A stretch of 64,000 nt of DNA from positions 274,240,482-274,304,481 of the forward strand of contig NC_089490.1 in NCBI RefSeq assembly GCF_036850765.1, read 5' to 3'. The notes under the pieces are model-generated. The model was given only the letters and a program-made list of their open reading frames with translations. It ran no database searches and was not told the origin of the DNA. Within the stretch, counting starts at the first letter, position 1, and each line of letters starts with the position of its first letter. The position numbers and the translations under genes were made by a program. Source of the stretch: Saccopteryx bilineata (Eukaryota; Chordata; Mammalia; Chiroptera; Emballonuridae). Below are positions 11,183-24,552 of the stretch, piece by piece.

Positions 11183-11358
11183 GGTCAAGGCACATATGAG
11201 AAAGCAATGATTGAACAACTAAGGTTCCACAACAAAAAATTGATGCTTCTCATCTCTCTCCCTACCTGCATGTCTGTCCCTGTCTGTCCTTATCTGCTTA
11301 TCTGTTCCTCTCTCTGTCTCTCTCTGTCTCTGCCTCTCTTGCTAAAAAAAAAAAAAAA
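10837..11358 (+). mobile_element. Long tRNA-derived SINE with internal GGCTTGAG repeats
   Basis: The head is ctgaccagatgttgccacagtggacagagcgtc, a degenerate tRNA-like start. It is followed by several imperfect units of about 25-30 bp, each containing a form of ggcttgag or agtttgag (10913-11110). An (AC)23 microsatellite lies at 11135-11180. Then come ccggtcaaggcacatatgagaaagc, a CT-rich 3' body and an A-tail at 11344-11358. The copy at 13013-13366 shares the architecture. It lies directly after the short SINE at 10692-10831. Confidence 0.8.
11135..11180 (+). repeat. (AC)n microsatellite inside a SINE
   Basis: About 23 uninterrupted AC units replace part of the CT/AC-rich linker of the SINE. 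The repeat is likely to be length-polymorphic. Confidence 0.95.
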
Positions 11359-11399
11359 GATGTTGTGTGTATGTGTGTGTGTGTACCTGTCTGTCTATC

Positions 11400-13012
11400 C
11401 TCACTACAGGGAGAGGTAAGCTGCAGTAAGCTAAACCAAACCTAGAGAATGACACACATAATAGCTGCCTCTCTTCACAATGGCTTGAATCCATATTGGT
11501 GAGAAATTAAACAAGATGACCAGAAAAAACTTGGGTGCCTTTAGGGTATTTGTGGGACTCAAAAGAGGACACAAGGACCTCCCAGATGACCCTGTAGCTG
11601 GGCAAACTGGGAGATCCATGGGAAAGATCCAATCTATCTGCAGCTCTGAATGCCAATGTAGCTGAATGGATTTCTCTCACACCTCAACTCTTAGGGGGTC
11701 TTTTGTTCTTTTTTGAATTGCATTTATTGGGGTGACTTAGGTATAAAAACAATGTATTTTATTGCAAACCAGCATGTGCATATCCAGGGGCTTCTTTTGA
11801 ATTGTAGAGCATCCGGGTGAGTCCAGAGCCCTACCCCTCAGTCTTCCTCACAGTCCGGAGAAGTCCACCCCACACCAAGCCAGAACCACCAGGGACCACT
11901 TTGATGTTCTTATTGACCCACAAAAATATGTTTTGTAGGAGTGTCAGATTCAGATTCTCCATCTAAATAAATACTCTTAGGAATATTGGAAAATCACTCC
12001 TCATACCTTTTATTCCCTAGTAAAAATGATATAGAAAAACGTGTGGCTTTAATACAATGTCCAAATAACAGACATGTGGACTTCTTATTTTCCCAAATAA
12101 CTGCTTGAATTTTCTAACAACTTACATTTCAGACAGGAGGCTGATTGGCAGTCCAAATAGAATATAAGCTAAAAACAATTAACTAGCTTGTAGATATTTT
12201 TTTTTTGGTTATAAATTTCAAAGAACAGATCTTTGAATTTTTATTAATATATGTAATAACCTCACATAGTTTTGACTTTTTATAGTGAATCATAAAAATA
12301 AAAAGCCTCTATTTTTGTGATTTGTGCAAAACTATATATAACAAGCCGGGTATATCAACTCCTCATACACCTAGACTGTGTGTCCCAGACCACCTTGGTT
12401 AGGTGTGGCCGGGTTACTATGGCTGCATCTTTAACACTGGATGTTAGAGCTTCTCTCCGCTACAGGGTAGATGTGTGAAAATCTCCCTCATGACCTTTGC
12501 CCACGGTTTATGTCTGCAATGACCTTGTAAGGCCTTGACTGCTGAAGGTAGCTTAACCTCAAGATGGCAGGAATTCAAGTCCTGATTCACTGTAACAAAG
12601 ATGTTGCCATGGACCTGACATTCTTATACTGGAAATAAGTGAGAAATGAACTTGATGGTTTAGAAGCCAGGGTGATAGATGGTGGAATTTTCTGAATTTA
12701 CCTTTATTAATACCATAGGACTAAAATGCATATTATTTAGAAATAAGTTCTAATTTTAGTTTGAAAATCTTCAGAAAGAGCCACATGAAAGAGTAAAGAC
12801 CTCTCCCCAATGTGGCATCAGGCAGGTGTGTGTTAAAGTCTAAACATAACAACTAGCCAAGTGTGATTTCTTGGAAGGTGGTGTAAACTCTGAGCTTCAG
12901 TACAACTATGATGATATTGCTGGAGATTTGTCATGAGAATTCAGTGTGTTAACCCATACAAAGTACCTTTTATAGTGCCTTGTATTTAGTAGGTACGAAA
13001 TCTACCTTTTAC
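11400..13012. other. Mostly unassigned; possible antisense retroelement tail near 11.7 kb
   Basis: At about 11700-11760 the plus strand reads ttttttgaattgcatttattggggtgac. This is the reverse complement of a caccccaataaa-type 3' end also seen near 40340 (caccccaatgaatg). It may therefore be an antisense retroelement tail, though the evidence is one short motif. The rest, including 11800-13000, shows no gene and no repeat I can name. Confidence 0.4.
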
Positions 13013-13366
13013 CTGACCAGGCAGTGGCTCAGCCTGGTACACTGAGACTGAGATTTGAAGCCCCAAGGTCAGCAGCTTCAGCACGGCTCACCAGCCAGAG
13101 TGGGATTGCTGGCTTGAGCATGGTATCATAGATCTGACCCCATGGTCAATGGCTTGAGCCTAAAGGTCACTGGTTTGAAGCCCAAGGTCTCTGGCTTGAG
13201 CCAAGGGGTCACTGGCTCAGCTGAAGTCCCTCCACTCCATCAAGGCACAGATGAAAAAGTAATCAATGAACAACTAAAGTGCTGCTACAATGAATTGATG
13301 CTTCTCATCTCTCTGCCTTCCTGCCTGTCTCTTTCTCTCCTCTCCCGCTTTACAAAAAAAAAAAAA
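13013..13366 (+). mobile_element. tRNA-derived SINE with internal GGCTTGAG repeats
   Basis: The head is cctgaccaggcagtggctcagcctgg. The body has repeated ctggcttgagc, atggcttgagcc, ctggtttgaagc and ctggcttgagcc units (13105-13215). It then follows the same 3' body as the copy at 10837: tcaaggcacagatgaaaaag, gaattgatgcttctcatctc, a CT-rich stretch, and an A-tail at 13353-13365. It lacks the large AC expansion of that copy. Confidence 0.82.
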
Positions 13367-14278
13367 TCTCTCTTTTTTCTCTATCTTTTACTTCCAGTAT
13401 CAGAGTAAGTTCATTTCCTGAAACCAAGACTAATTATGTCATTGGTGTATCCTTTCATATTGACCAGTATTTTAGGAATACATTAGAGTTGCAGAACTCA
13501 TACATGTCTGCCCCTTGAAGATTGGCATTCTTACCCTCTTTCTCTCCATGAATACTAGTCATTTTTTAGAGCTCAGTTGAGACACCCTAGTGCTTGGACC
13601 ATGAGATCCAAGTTATCAGTGACCCACCTGTTCTGCCAGAAGTGTGTTCTTCCTCTTAGTTTCACTTATTAGCCTGCATTGTATGCACCCACTGTCACCC
13701 TATATTGTAGTCATCCACCAGTTTTCATAAATCTCTCCACTGAGTTTTATCTTCAAAAAAATCTCTACCTGCTAATATCATTACTTTGTCCCCAGGGCCT
13801 CCCATGTCAGAAAAGTATAAGATGGGTTGAGTGAAGGAATAAATGAAAAAAATGGCATTTGTCATATATGCACTATTGCTTCACGTGCATGCCATGGGAT
13901 TTCCTAACTTGTAGTTCTTTGCCGCAGCCTTCCAACATTGTCTAAGTCAGGATTCTGAGCCATTTTACCTACAATACTAAAGAATGTGTTACAACTGCTT
14001 AGAAGTAACAGAAGACATTACCTTTTTCTTTCTGTAAGCTTAAGTGTGCTTTATATTAACTCATGCTGCAAATTTTCTGTGAAGTTAGCTATTGAAAGTC
14101 CAAAGTCCTCTATCTAGGATTTTTGCTTTTATTTTATTTAAACTACAGTTGCTTATTTTATGTATGTGCTGGTGGTCAACCACTAAAGCAATTGTTTTTA
14201 GAACCATATATATATGAAATTAATATATATTATATATTATTATATAATGTTATATTTTAGTTATATATATGATATATA

Positions 14279-14334
<56 letters not shown>

Positions 14335-17300
14335 GCACAAGGCTCCCCAACCACATGAGGCCACCCTAGGACCTGGAAGACAATGACTTTCTCTCCACAA
14401 TTCCATGTTGCTAAGGAAATAATATAACTCTGACAGCTCTGGAGACCTCCCATTCAGGGGCATCCCACTGTCATGAGGTGCAGCATAGCATCTATGTGAG
14501 GAGCTCATTCCCCAGCTATAATGATTTAAAGTGGAGAAAGGGGACATGGCAATGACGGTACATGCTTCTCACCTCTTTCCAGAGTATACACATCAACACT
14601 TCTTTTTTCCAAATGGTCTAAACTAGCACTTTTTACTTGAGGACAGCTAATTAAATCAAATGACACAGCCTTTAAATTTTCAAAAGCCTTGAATGGCAAA
14701 CCCTCTGAAGCTAATGTTGCCTGAGGTGGCAGTTGAGGGCCAAGGGGATGCCACCAGCTGAGGCTAAAAATATCTCTGGCATTCATTCATAGACGCTCTT
14801 CAAGTGTTGCACACCAAACTTGTAAATGCCCTGTGCATAGAAGTAGCCAGATGTCTGGACAGCTGACCACAATTGGACCTCTGAAATGCATTTACAGCAG
14901 GTGGCTTGAATGTAAGAAGGGAAAGGAGGCGCCAATCTGGTCTGCTTACCTGTCATACTGCTGTCATGAATCTCTGTCATCTCTGGCCTCTCATTCATTT
15001 GTATACACATTCAAAAGCATTTAGCAAATGACTTCTATGTGCAGATGACTCACAGGCCTGGTGGGTATAGCGATATTTGGGAGGCAGTTCTGTACAGGTC
15101 TCTCATGTTTCCACACATCTTGTGAGCAGAGGCACTGGCTCCATGTGTACTAGCTTGTCAAGGATGTTTGTACTGAGAACAGGCTTAAAAACTAGAGAAT
15201 TAGTCTGTGAGTGGAGGTCAGGGCTACTTACTGCTCAGCATAATAATGAGAGTTCTTCAATGTAAAGTAGCAGGTGACTCACATTCTTTAATACCTAAAC
15301 ATTTTATTTAAGTGAAATTTATTAGCCTCAAATAAAATTATCGTTTATAGGTCTCTTGAAAATGAGGATGGTTAATTCATTTTACGTTACTCCACACATG
15401 TTGGGGGGGGTGCAATGCGTAAACAAATCATGCTGACACGTTGACTACAGCCCACGGTTTTTACAGAAGATGTCTAAATCATTGTATTATAATTATAAAA
15501 ATTATAGAAATTTTTATATGACATAATCAATATATTACTAAATTTCTTGAGTGTGTTGTCAGTCACAAGAGCTACATTATAATCTACTTAATTTTTCTAA
15601 ATGTTTTGCCACTGTTTCTACTGCATTTTCTAATTTACAAGGACAATATTTATGGACAAAGCCAGCCTAAACTTTTTGTCACAATGTTAGAAGCAATGAA
15701 TTTTAATAGTCTTTTAATAAATAAAAAGCTGACAGTGAGCCCAAAGAAATACGCTAAAAGTTAGTGAACTGATGGACTTCCGTCCTAAATTTTGTTTCCA
15801 GTCTTCTGAAACAAGTTGCCCCGGGCTCATCTGTGCACAAAATGGTAAATGTACGATACATGGGTCCTTTGTGGTTTTCTAGGACTAAGGAGTGGAATTT
15901 CTCTTCTGCCTTTGTGTGCAGTATCCCCTCAGTTTGGGGATAAAGGGTGTTATTTGAGAAAAGAAGGATATTGTCATAAATAAGTCACAGGAGAGACACA
16001 AAGTCCCATTTGGAAGAGAATTTTCCAGCAGTTGGCACAGAACATACCCTTAGCAAACTGAGACGTGGAGATGTGGGAGGCATGTTCGTTCCCAGACCTC
16101 TTGAGCAGAAGAGCCGATGCAAAAATTATGTTTTCGGTGTCTGCTGCTTCACCACGTGGTGAGTCTCCCATGGCAACTCTCGTCCTGACCCACCACCCAT
16201 CAGCTTCCTTCTCACTCCTCATCCTTTCAACAATTTCTCTGCTTCATGGCTGAACACAGAGCTGGAAAGAGTGAGCAAAAGTCAGCAATGATACTTTGGA
16301 TTGTTTGTCAGATGGGGTATTCAACATATAATTGGTTTCTACTTTTGATTTGCACTCAATTTAAGAATGATGTTTAAGCTTCATTTTATGTCTAAGACAT
16401 TATGCCAAGTGCTGTGATTTCTAGAAAACAACAGATGAACTGAGGCACGACAGATTTTACAACTGATTGCAATGCCAGATACATAATGATAAGGGCTGTT
16501 CTCTGAATTATAGCACTGAAAATAAAAGCTCCGATGTCTTATTGTGTAATGGCAATAATGTGTTCTCTCTCACTTCTCTTTAAAAGCCAGTCTGTGCTTT
16601 GCAATGACCTTAAAAGCAATGATATCAGATACACACATTACAATATTAGAGGTGACATTTTTAACAGAATTAATAATGATGCTTCCTTTTGGAAATGAAA
16701 AGATCAGCTAAATATCCCTTTATAAGATGGAATCAAATCTCTAAGGCAAGATCACAGTGTGAGTCAAAACCAAGATTATCAAAAATGATTCATTTTTCTT
16801 TTGAGCAATGGCTCCCCATTGTCTTTCTGGAAATTTTCCCAAAGCAGATTCAGGCACCTAAAGGCACAGCAGAGCCACATGGAAGCACCCTGACTTCTCC
16901 TGGCATCTCACCAAACCTCAGCCAAGACAATTACTTGGCCCCCAACCTCAGCCTCACTCCTCTGAGCCCACACTCCTGCATTAGGATGCCCTGCGCCCAT
17001 GCCTGCCGTCTTTTCTACCATTAGCTTCTGGAATTCTGGATGGCCTCTTTGAATTCCTTTTTACTAGCCCAATACGCATCCACAATGCTCCTCCCCCCCC
17101 CCCCCAGAGTGCCTCTTTCCTTGCCTGGGAATCCTTCCCAGAAAGAGCTTTCTTTTCCCCTGAATCTTTGGGTCCCACCATCTGGAGACACTGCCCAAGT
17201 ACCTGCCCAATCACAAGGGCCAGGGACTGTTCCAGTGACTGTCCAACCACGGTGAGACCTCTCAGCCAGAACTCTGGCTTTAGTCCACCTGGCTGATGTG

Positions 17301-19185
17301 CGCTGTGCTCCCACTTAGAGGACTCCCCCATACACTGCAGATCAACTGAGTCCACGTCTGAAAAGCTAACAATTTTGCTTGTCAAATTAAAAAGTTGACT
17401 AAGGTTGACTGTGTTGGAGAAGACCACTTTGTCATGCATTTTCTCCTGCAGGTGTTACCTAATCTGACAGCACTGAGGTGCAAGAGAAGCCTGGGCGTAT
17501 CTGCCTATGGGGAGGGGGGGTGGCTGTCAGCTCACTGCCCACTGCTATGCTCCAGACAGGCCTTCCATCTCTGGTTCTGGCCCAAGAGCCCATCAAGGTT
17601 ATAGCCATCCCTGGGCTCCTTCATGCAGACCAGGTAGGTGCTCTCAAAACTGTCCTGGAGAGGTGTGTCTTGTGGAGTAGACACAGCGTCCAGGACGGCA
17701 GTGGTGGGAGCAGGGATGGCCAGGGCATGGCTGGAGGAGCTGGCATGCCCACAGGGGCAGAACTCCAGAGGCTGTCCAGGACACTAGGTCCCATGTGACC
17801 TGCAGAGGCAGGAGAGGCCAGAGAGGAGAAGCAAATCAGAAGCTCCTGAAAGAAGTGTTAGAAAGTGCTTCAGGAGTACCAGCAAGAGGAGGATTTCTCC
17901 TTACTTGAGCTATACAAAGCACTTGCGAGCCAAAGGGCTCCCAGGAATTGCTCTAATCAAGTACAGTCAGACATGTGGGTATAGAAATTATTGTTGTGAA
18001 GGAAAAAGTGTATTATGCTCAGAGTTTCCTAGAGCCATGAGGTATGTCATGCCATGCAAGGCCACCGGGGGAAGCACCAGGGCCATCAGGAGGCAGAGGG
18101 AGCGACGGACGAGCAATGGAAGAGTGTTCACGGCGGTTTCTGCAGGAAGAAGTGAGTGAGACAGGTTGAGCGGCCTTAGGACTAGCTCTTAAATTTTCAG
18201 CAGGCTCTGGGGTTTAGGGGCTTTCCTTCCTTGTCTGGCACTTGGCCCTGAGGTAATTAAGGCAGAGGGATAGTGTTCCGGAGTGGAAGCCTATAGAAGT
18301 GGTGATTGGGCTTGTGGACTCTGAATTGTGTGTTTCCCATTTAAAAAGTTTGCTCCCGGGCTGCTAGTTTACTGTCTCTTCCGAGAAATAACTGAATAGT
18401 GAGGTAGCTAGCCCTGGGGGGAGCAAGTCTTCCCGGTTTATCAAGGCCACAAGATGGCTAAGCTTCCAAACTCAGAAACAGTAGACGAAGGCCACACAAG
18501 GCAGTGGTCATGACCCCTGACTAGTGCCCAACATGTCACGAAGGTCCTGCAGCCCAGCTGTAAGTAGCATGCACTCACAGAGTTTGCTTCTGAGAAGCTG
18601 TATCTGGGCTTCGAGTATCTAAGGCCACTCAAGGGGGAAATCCTGAGGCAAGACACAACCGATCCCTTGGACCCCTTGAATATAGGGGATGCCTGTGTCC
18701 TTCCAGACATTCAGACCTAAAAGAGGGAAAATGAGACTCACCAAGGCAACAGAAAGTGCACTCCCAAATAAGGGCTGCCATAAATAAAGAAATTAGTTAG
18801 CAATGTTTCTTAATAACATCCCTTGTCTAACAGTAGTCCATGCTCTGGAGGCAGGGGAGATAGGAAAGAAAAAGGAAAATAGTATTTATTTCCACTTCTT
18901 TCAAGTTTGCAATCCAGCTGCCGAGGTAAGAAGTGATTGAATCCAAGGAAAACATGAGTAACCAGAGGAATTTTGCATTTCTTTCTTTCTCCCTTCTCCT
19001 TAGTGGAACTCTACCTAGAAAGCAATGTCAACCATTTCACCTGATACTATTAATCTCCTATGTCAAACCTTCAGGCTCATGCACGTGATAGACCCCAAAA
19101 AGAGTTTTATAAAGAGTCAGACTGGCAGTGGCCCCAATCTGTCTTCTCTGAGAATCAGATGCTTTGGGTTCTTTCTCATTTTAGT
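13367..19185. other. Long stretch without recognised gene; AT microsatellite at 14.28 kb
   Basis: I recognise no exon or named repeat in most of this span. The longest frame, 152 codons on the minus strand at 16981-17439, is GC-biased, overlaps frames on both strands, and has no domain. A C13 run (about 17093-17105) lies within it. A (TA)n tract is at 14284-14332, a G8 run at 15403-15410 and a G-rich tract near 17511. Old repeats too diverged to name by eye are likely. Confidence 0.45.
14203..14332. repeat. (TA)n microsatellite and palindromic AT-rich tract
   Basis: A nearly pure TA run spans 14284-14332, preceded by shorter tatata blocks from 14203. The sequence is self-complementary and could form cruciforms. 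Such runs are unstable and often break assemblies. The two reading frames coding for runs of Ile-Tyr are artefacts of the repeat. Confidence 0.95.
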
Positions 19186-20345
19186 TTTTCAGAGGATAAA
19201 CAGAGCGTCGTTTATTGTACATTTTCTGTCCCATTGGGCATTGGATTACTTCCTTTTATTTTATTTTTTTTGCATTTTTCCGAAGCTAGAAACAGGGAGG
19301 CAGTCAGACAGACTCCCGCATGCGCCCGACCAGGATCCACCCGGCATGCCCACCAGGGGGCGTTGCTCTACCCCTCTGGGGCATCGCTCTGTTGCATCCA
19401 GAGCCATTCTAGTGCCTGAGGCAGAGGCCACAGAGCCATCCTCAGCGCCTGGGCCATCTTTGCTCCAATGGAGCCTCAGCTGCGGGAGGGGAAGAAAGAG
19501 ACAGAGAGGAAGGAGAGGGGGAGGAGTGGAGTAGCAGATGGGCGCTTCTCCTGTGTGCTCTGGCTAGGAATCGAACCCAGGACTCCTGCACGCCAGGCCG
19601 ACGCTCTACCACTGAGCCAACCGGCCAGGGCCTACTTCCTTTTATTTATGATCATAAATACTGCTGCAATATATTTGATGTATATATAGACGATTATAGA
19701 TGTGAGAATCTCTGAGAAATTGTCATTGAAGTGGAATCACTAACAAAAGCATAGGTATATTATAACTTCTGATAATTAATAACAAAGACTCCTCCCAAAG
19801 GCTGTGGAGATTTCCTCACTTGTCAACCACCTATGACAGTGTCACCGTTTCTTGCTGTCTCTGGCTATTTTCAACATTTAAGCTTTCAAAACTCACCACG
19901 TGGGAAATGACAGCTGCTTGTTGGGCCTGTATCTTTTTATCTCTGAGCTGGCTCTATCCATTTCATTTCTTCCTAACTTGCTGTCTCAGCTTTTCTTGTT
20001 TTTCTGCTGGGCTTTTATGTTTTTCTTTCTGAGTTGAAAGGTCTTTTTATACTTTATGCATAGCATGGCAAGTCATTTTGTCTAGGCTGCTGCTTAAAAT
20101 TTTCAGCCTTTATTGAGTCCTCTTTGTTACCGCTTCTTTTGTTTTTTGTTTGTTTGTTTCCAGAAAAATCTATACTCCAAAGTTGTCAGTTATAAACATT
20201 ATTTTATAATGTTGCTTCCTTGTTTTCATATTTTTAAACCATCTAGAATTTGTTTCTCAGTATAGTGTGACATGGGCATCTAAATCAACTTATTACATTT
20301 GGATTTCTCTCCCAAACTGATATTCAATAGACTATCCTTTCCACA
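19186..20345 (-). mobile_element. Old antisense L1 fragment, split by a SINE
   Basis: Read in reverse, this follows the 3' half of L1 ORF2. On the plus strand the block ccattgggcattggattacttcc, interrupted by a SINE, continues as atgatcataaatactgctgc, the usual antisense ORF2 C-terminal order. The right part ends in ctgatattcaatagactatcctttcc, matching the antisense of the [13 protein letters not shown] region. It is diverged and has no usable frame. The SINE at 19262-19632 splits it cleanly. Confidence 0.7.
19262..19632 (-). mobile_element. Long Rhin-1-like SINE, minus strand
   Basis: In reverse the element reads ggccctggccggttggctcag, a good B box (gttcgattcc-like; here a slight variant), the caaagatggcccaggcgctg block, and gcatgcgggagtctgtctgac, ending in a short T-rich (A-tail) end on the plus strand. 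The flanking 15-bp repeats tacttccttttattt at 19247-19261 and 19633-19647 are exact target duplications. It has one copy of the internal gtggtgggc-type unit. Confidence 0.93.
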
Positions 20346-23300
20346 TTTACCTGTATTGCACCTTGTTCACGCACCAGATGCCAAAATACATGTGCACTTC
20401 CTTCCTCCTCTTACCCCCCCTTCCCCTTTCTCTCTCTCTCTGCTATCTCCATTCCAAATCACCCCAGAGTCCTTGCCTCTGCCCTCCATTTCTTTGTTCC
20501 AAGCCGCAGAGATGAATTCCCACATTTTTCTGCAATGAGAACATCACAGGACCCCACACCCAGTGGCCACTGCCAGTGGAAACATTTTCTGTGGCAAGAG
20601 GAGACCTGGAGAGTGTAACTGTCTCAGAGTCTCCTGACCAATGTCCGGGAGAAAGGAGACGGTGTATAGAGGGTAGGCAGGAGGGGTCCTCCCTTCCTGT
20701 CTCATAACAGATCTAAAATAAAACACAACTCTTTCTCTTCAAGGATGAGTTTTTGTAGAAGATATGATTTGTAGAAAGATAATCCCTCTAATCACAGGGG
20801 TACTTATGTATGTTGAGATGATGTATGGCTTTGTTATTCTGGGAGAGCATCACCCCCTCCCTAAGACATGAGTTACCCCACAAGGCATCCTCATTACCCC
20901 TCGACCCTAGTTGGTCCCCTCATCTCCCTGGAGGTAGAACTCTCAGTGAGACTTACCCCCAATAACTACTTGAGTCTCCAACCTCCTAACTAATACTTTC
21001 ACAACAGGAGTCTTTATTTCTCACTATTAACATGATTTATTATTTTGGCTCTGTATAATCTTATTTAAGATACACTTTTTTTTTTTCTGAGGAACAATTT
21101 GATCCTCTGTATTTTATTGTTTATATTCTGACTTCTGAAAGACCAAGAGCCAAAACTACTTTTAATACTATATTCCCAGGCCCCAAAGTGTAGACTTATT
21201 TCAATGAGTTCCCAGAGAGAATTAACACTGTTCAATTCCAAAACACAGAACACAGTTTTAAATGTTTTTCATCTACTTAATGAAGAAATGACAAATGTGT
21301 GAGAGCATCAAGGGTTCTGATTTCATGAGATGGTCAGAAATGTGCCAAAGCGACCAGCACCTTAGATCCATCCGCTGGGACACTGCGTCCTTCTGCTATT
21401 GAAAAAATAAAATGTTTGGTCACAAAGAATAATGCATTTGGCAGAAAGAGGTACTGCTTTGTAAAACTTTTTAATTTGCAAGGGATGGGTCAAAGGCTCA
21501 ATTTACTCACTTGTCACAAATTCAATACAGACTTACAATTTTAAATTGCTGAGCTGCCTTTTCTATATAACTCAAAGCCCTCTGCTATTTGATTTTCCTG
21601 GAATACATTATCAATTGTTTTTCTTTATCACAAAGCCTCTGTGGTTTGTGGAACCCTTTTAGCCTCTCCATAATGGATACATTGGAGAGCCCCACAGAGG
21701 TCCAAATCAGAGGAAGGGAAGGAAAATCACATTCTCTTAATGAAAATAATCAATGCTCTTTTGACATAGAGTCTTTAGGCCTCAACAGTTCTCCCACTGA
21801 GTTCAACAATTAAGTAGTGACTGCATTATCAGGATACTAAACAATACTTGTAATTATTACATCCATTGGCTCTGAATTGCCATATACTCAACCACACATA
21901 AAAAGTTTAAGTCCAGAAATAAAGGTGATGTCATTTTTAAATTGTGTAAATATAAAATTAGTAGTAATAAGATCACAAAAGTCCATAACTCAGCTAAAAA
22001 ACTATTGGTTCTTATAAAAAAGTAAACACAGTGCCGTTGGCATTTGGGCTCTATTAGGTTCAGTTGGCAATTGGGTTATGTTTTACAGAATGTGGCTACC
22101 CATGATGTGTACCAGCCTTCAGCCAATGTGTGATAGAGTCATTTAACCTGGTATGTTCTTGTTCTGGATAGCCGGACAGGATATCTCAGAACATTCTTCC
22201 CTTAGCCCTGTCTATTTAGAAATCAAACTGACAAATTAGATGGGCCAAGAGGAGAGAGAATAGGAAGACTAAGGCACTAGGACTGATTTAGGGTCCATAT
22301 ATTCACTCTTGGACCAAGTGACATTGTTGAGTTGGGAAGATCCATTTGCACTGCCTAGAACAGGAACTCTGGACAAAAAAAAAGTCTTTGAAATATACAA
22401 CAGAAAAAAAGGCCTAAAAAACATCTTCTGGATCCTGTGGCTTGTCAAACTCTTTCTCATGTTATCATTGGATTGCCACACTGTGTAATGCAGGATTTTT
22501 ATTGGACTCCTTTGAGAAATAGAGAGATTGAAACTTGGTTAAAAATTCATAGCCTTAGACTACTACACATTTCAGAATGTTTTAGTTTATTAAACAAGAT
22601 AAGTTAAGCCATGGTTCATAACTGAATGATGAGGGAGGAAGGACCCTCACTGAATATGTACGAGCCACTGAAATAGGGATTGTGGGAGTCTCAGAGCATG
22701 GGTCCTAAGCACACAGTCATTCAGGGAGGGGCCATCTTCCTGTGACTACACAATATCCATGCTGAGACCCAACTGATGTGGAGTGAGCTGTATCATCTTG
22801 TACAGTACAGTACTCATTTTATGGAAGCAATTGAATACATTGCTCACTGGAAAACAATTGGGAAGCATCCCGTCACAGCTAAATTAGGAAAATCTAAGTG
22901 TCAGTGGATAGACAGCATCATCTGTTTGGCCCAATGTGCATCATGTGGCCAGTGGACAGAGGAACCAGTCATGTAAGCAAGAATGGAAATGTAATAGACT
23001 CAAGTCAGATAGCCCAAAAGTATGAAAGCAAGTCACATGTGTGCAGTGACCAAGAGAGGATATTTACAAATGCAGCACTTTTCAAATGAATTAGCAATAT
23101 TTGATTGGAACGACCATCTTCAAGATTCCTTCCCAGCTGTAGGAGCGTGGGAAGGCTAACTCTACACCTGTCACACCAGACCTATAACAAAAAACCACAG
23201 AGACCACTGTGTCTCAGCTTAGAGTAGAAGCTCAAACTGCAGTCTAGTTAAAGGGGAGGCTCTTTCAGTGACCCAGTGTAAGAGTTCTGACTTTTTGTTG

Positions 23301-23687
23301 TTGTTCTAGAAACAGAGGATTGGAGAGACATCCAAAAATCCAAAATCTATTGAAAAAGATAACTCATCTCAAATCAGGTCAGCAACACCTATTGTTAAAT
23401 TCCACTGCAATTACATTGTGTTCTATGGTTCTTTGTATGTAACCCTTGGCAGGAATGACTATGATGACTGATAGATACCTTGGAATTCTTACATACAGCT
23501 TGGGAAATAATTTACAGTTGACCAGCAGCCCAGGACTAGAGGAGATAAAGTAAAAAGCTTAGTCCTTAATTATATTTATGGTTAAACATCCTGAGGAATC
23601 TTCTATGGGTACACATGATGCAGCTCCAAATCTAGGTAGAATAGATTAAGATATTACCGCTCAGGAATCATCAGGAATGTTCAGTAG
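20346..23687. other. Low-repeat unassigned sequence
   Basis: No gene or young repeat is visible. Reading frames are short and featureless. Such repeat-poor blocks sometimes hold conserved regulatory elements, but that cannot be judged from one sequence. Confidence 0.4.
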
Positions 23688-24077
23688 TGCACTAGTCTGC
23701 TCAGGCTTTCACAACAAAATACCATAAACTGAGGGGCTTAAACAACAGATAGTAACTTACTCGCTCAGGAGGCTGGACATCTAATACCAAGATGTCGGTC
23801 TTTGGGGTTTTCCCTGCAGCCTTTCCTCTCAGCTTGCAGATGGCTGCCTTTTTGTTGTGTCCTCATATGGCTTTTCCTCTATGCCCAAAAATTTATGGTG
23901 TTTTATTCTTCTTGTAAGGACACCAGTAATATTGGATGAGGGCCCCACCCTTATGAGCTCATTTGACTATAATCACCTCTTTAAAGGACCTGTCTCTATA
24001 TACAGTCCAGTACAGTCCCATTGGGGGTTGAGGCTTTAATGAATAAACTTAAGGAAGACATGATTTTATCCATAACA
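23688..24077 (-). mobile_element. Solo LTR, MLT1-like (ERVL-MaLR)
   Basis: Reversed, the sequence starts tgttatgga and runs through a ggggccctcatccaatattactgg block, a tgaggacac block and the aataccaagatg region. It ends in gcccctcagtttatggtattttgttgtg and ctgagcagac, the order of the MLT1 LTR. Length is about 390 bp, which is typical. The 5-bp flanks are agtag and agagg, a possible decayed duplication. MLT1 predates the placental radiation and is inactive. Confidence 0.8.
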
Positions 24078-24393
24078 AGAGGCAAGGCCTCTAGTAGTTG
24101 ACTTTTTTTTTTCTGAAGTAGTACACATAGAAAAGCACTCTTTTGAAAATACGGGTGTGGTTTTTTGTTACTTTTTTTTCCTGAGAATTGGCACTAGAAT
24201 TGACCAGGGCTTAAATCTAAGGTGAGCACGTCTCCTGGCCTTTGTGGCCAAAACCTGAAGCATGCCTGTGAGAAACTCTTCCTTGAGTGCATGTACCTGA
24301 GACAGAGAGAAGAAACCCTTCTTGTCAGTGCAAGGGAGTCTACTTCCCGTCCTTTAAAGAGTATGTTTGAGGTGTTTAAAAATTTGTGTTGAA

Positions 24394-24552
24394 GTTCTGG
24401 CTGGAAAGCTCAGTTGGTTGGAGCGTCATTCGGAAGCACAGAAGTTGCCAGTTCGATCCCTAGTCAGGGAACACACAGGAACAACTCAATGCCCTTATCT
24501 TGTTGTCTCTCTCCCTGCCTCTCTCACAAAACAATAATAATAACAACAAAAT
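24394..24552 (+). mobile_element. Short VES-like SINE
   Basis: The head gttctggctggaaagctcag with a clear B box (ccagttcgatccctagtcag) is followed by gaacacacaggaacaactc, a CT-rich tract (tctctctccctgcctctctc) and an A-rich tail with aat/aac repeats. It is diverged from the long SINEs and has no GC-rich second half. Confidence 0.85.

Noticed and set aside
14250..14547. Frames encoding Ile-Tyr repeats
   Set aside because: They are produced by the TA microsatellite.
16981..17439. 152-codon minus-strand frame
   Set aside because: It overlaps other open frames on both strands in GC-richer DNA, crosses a C13 run, and has no recognisable domain or splice context.
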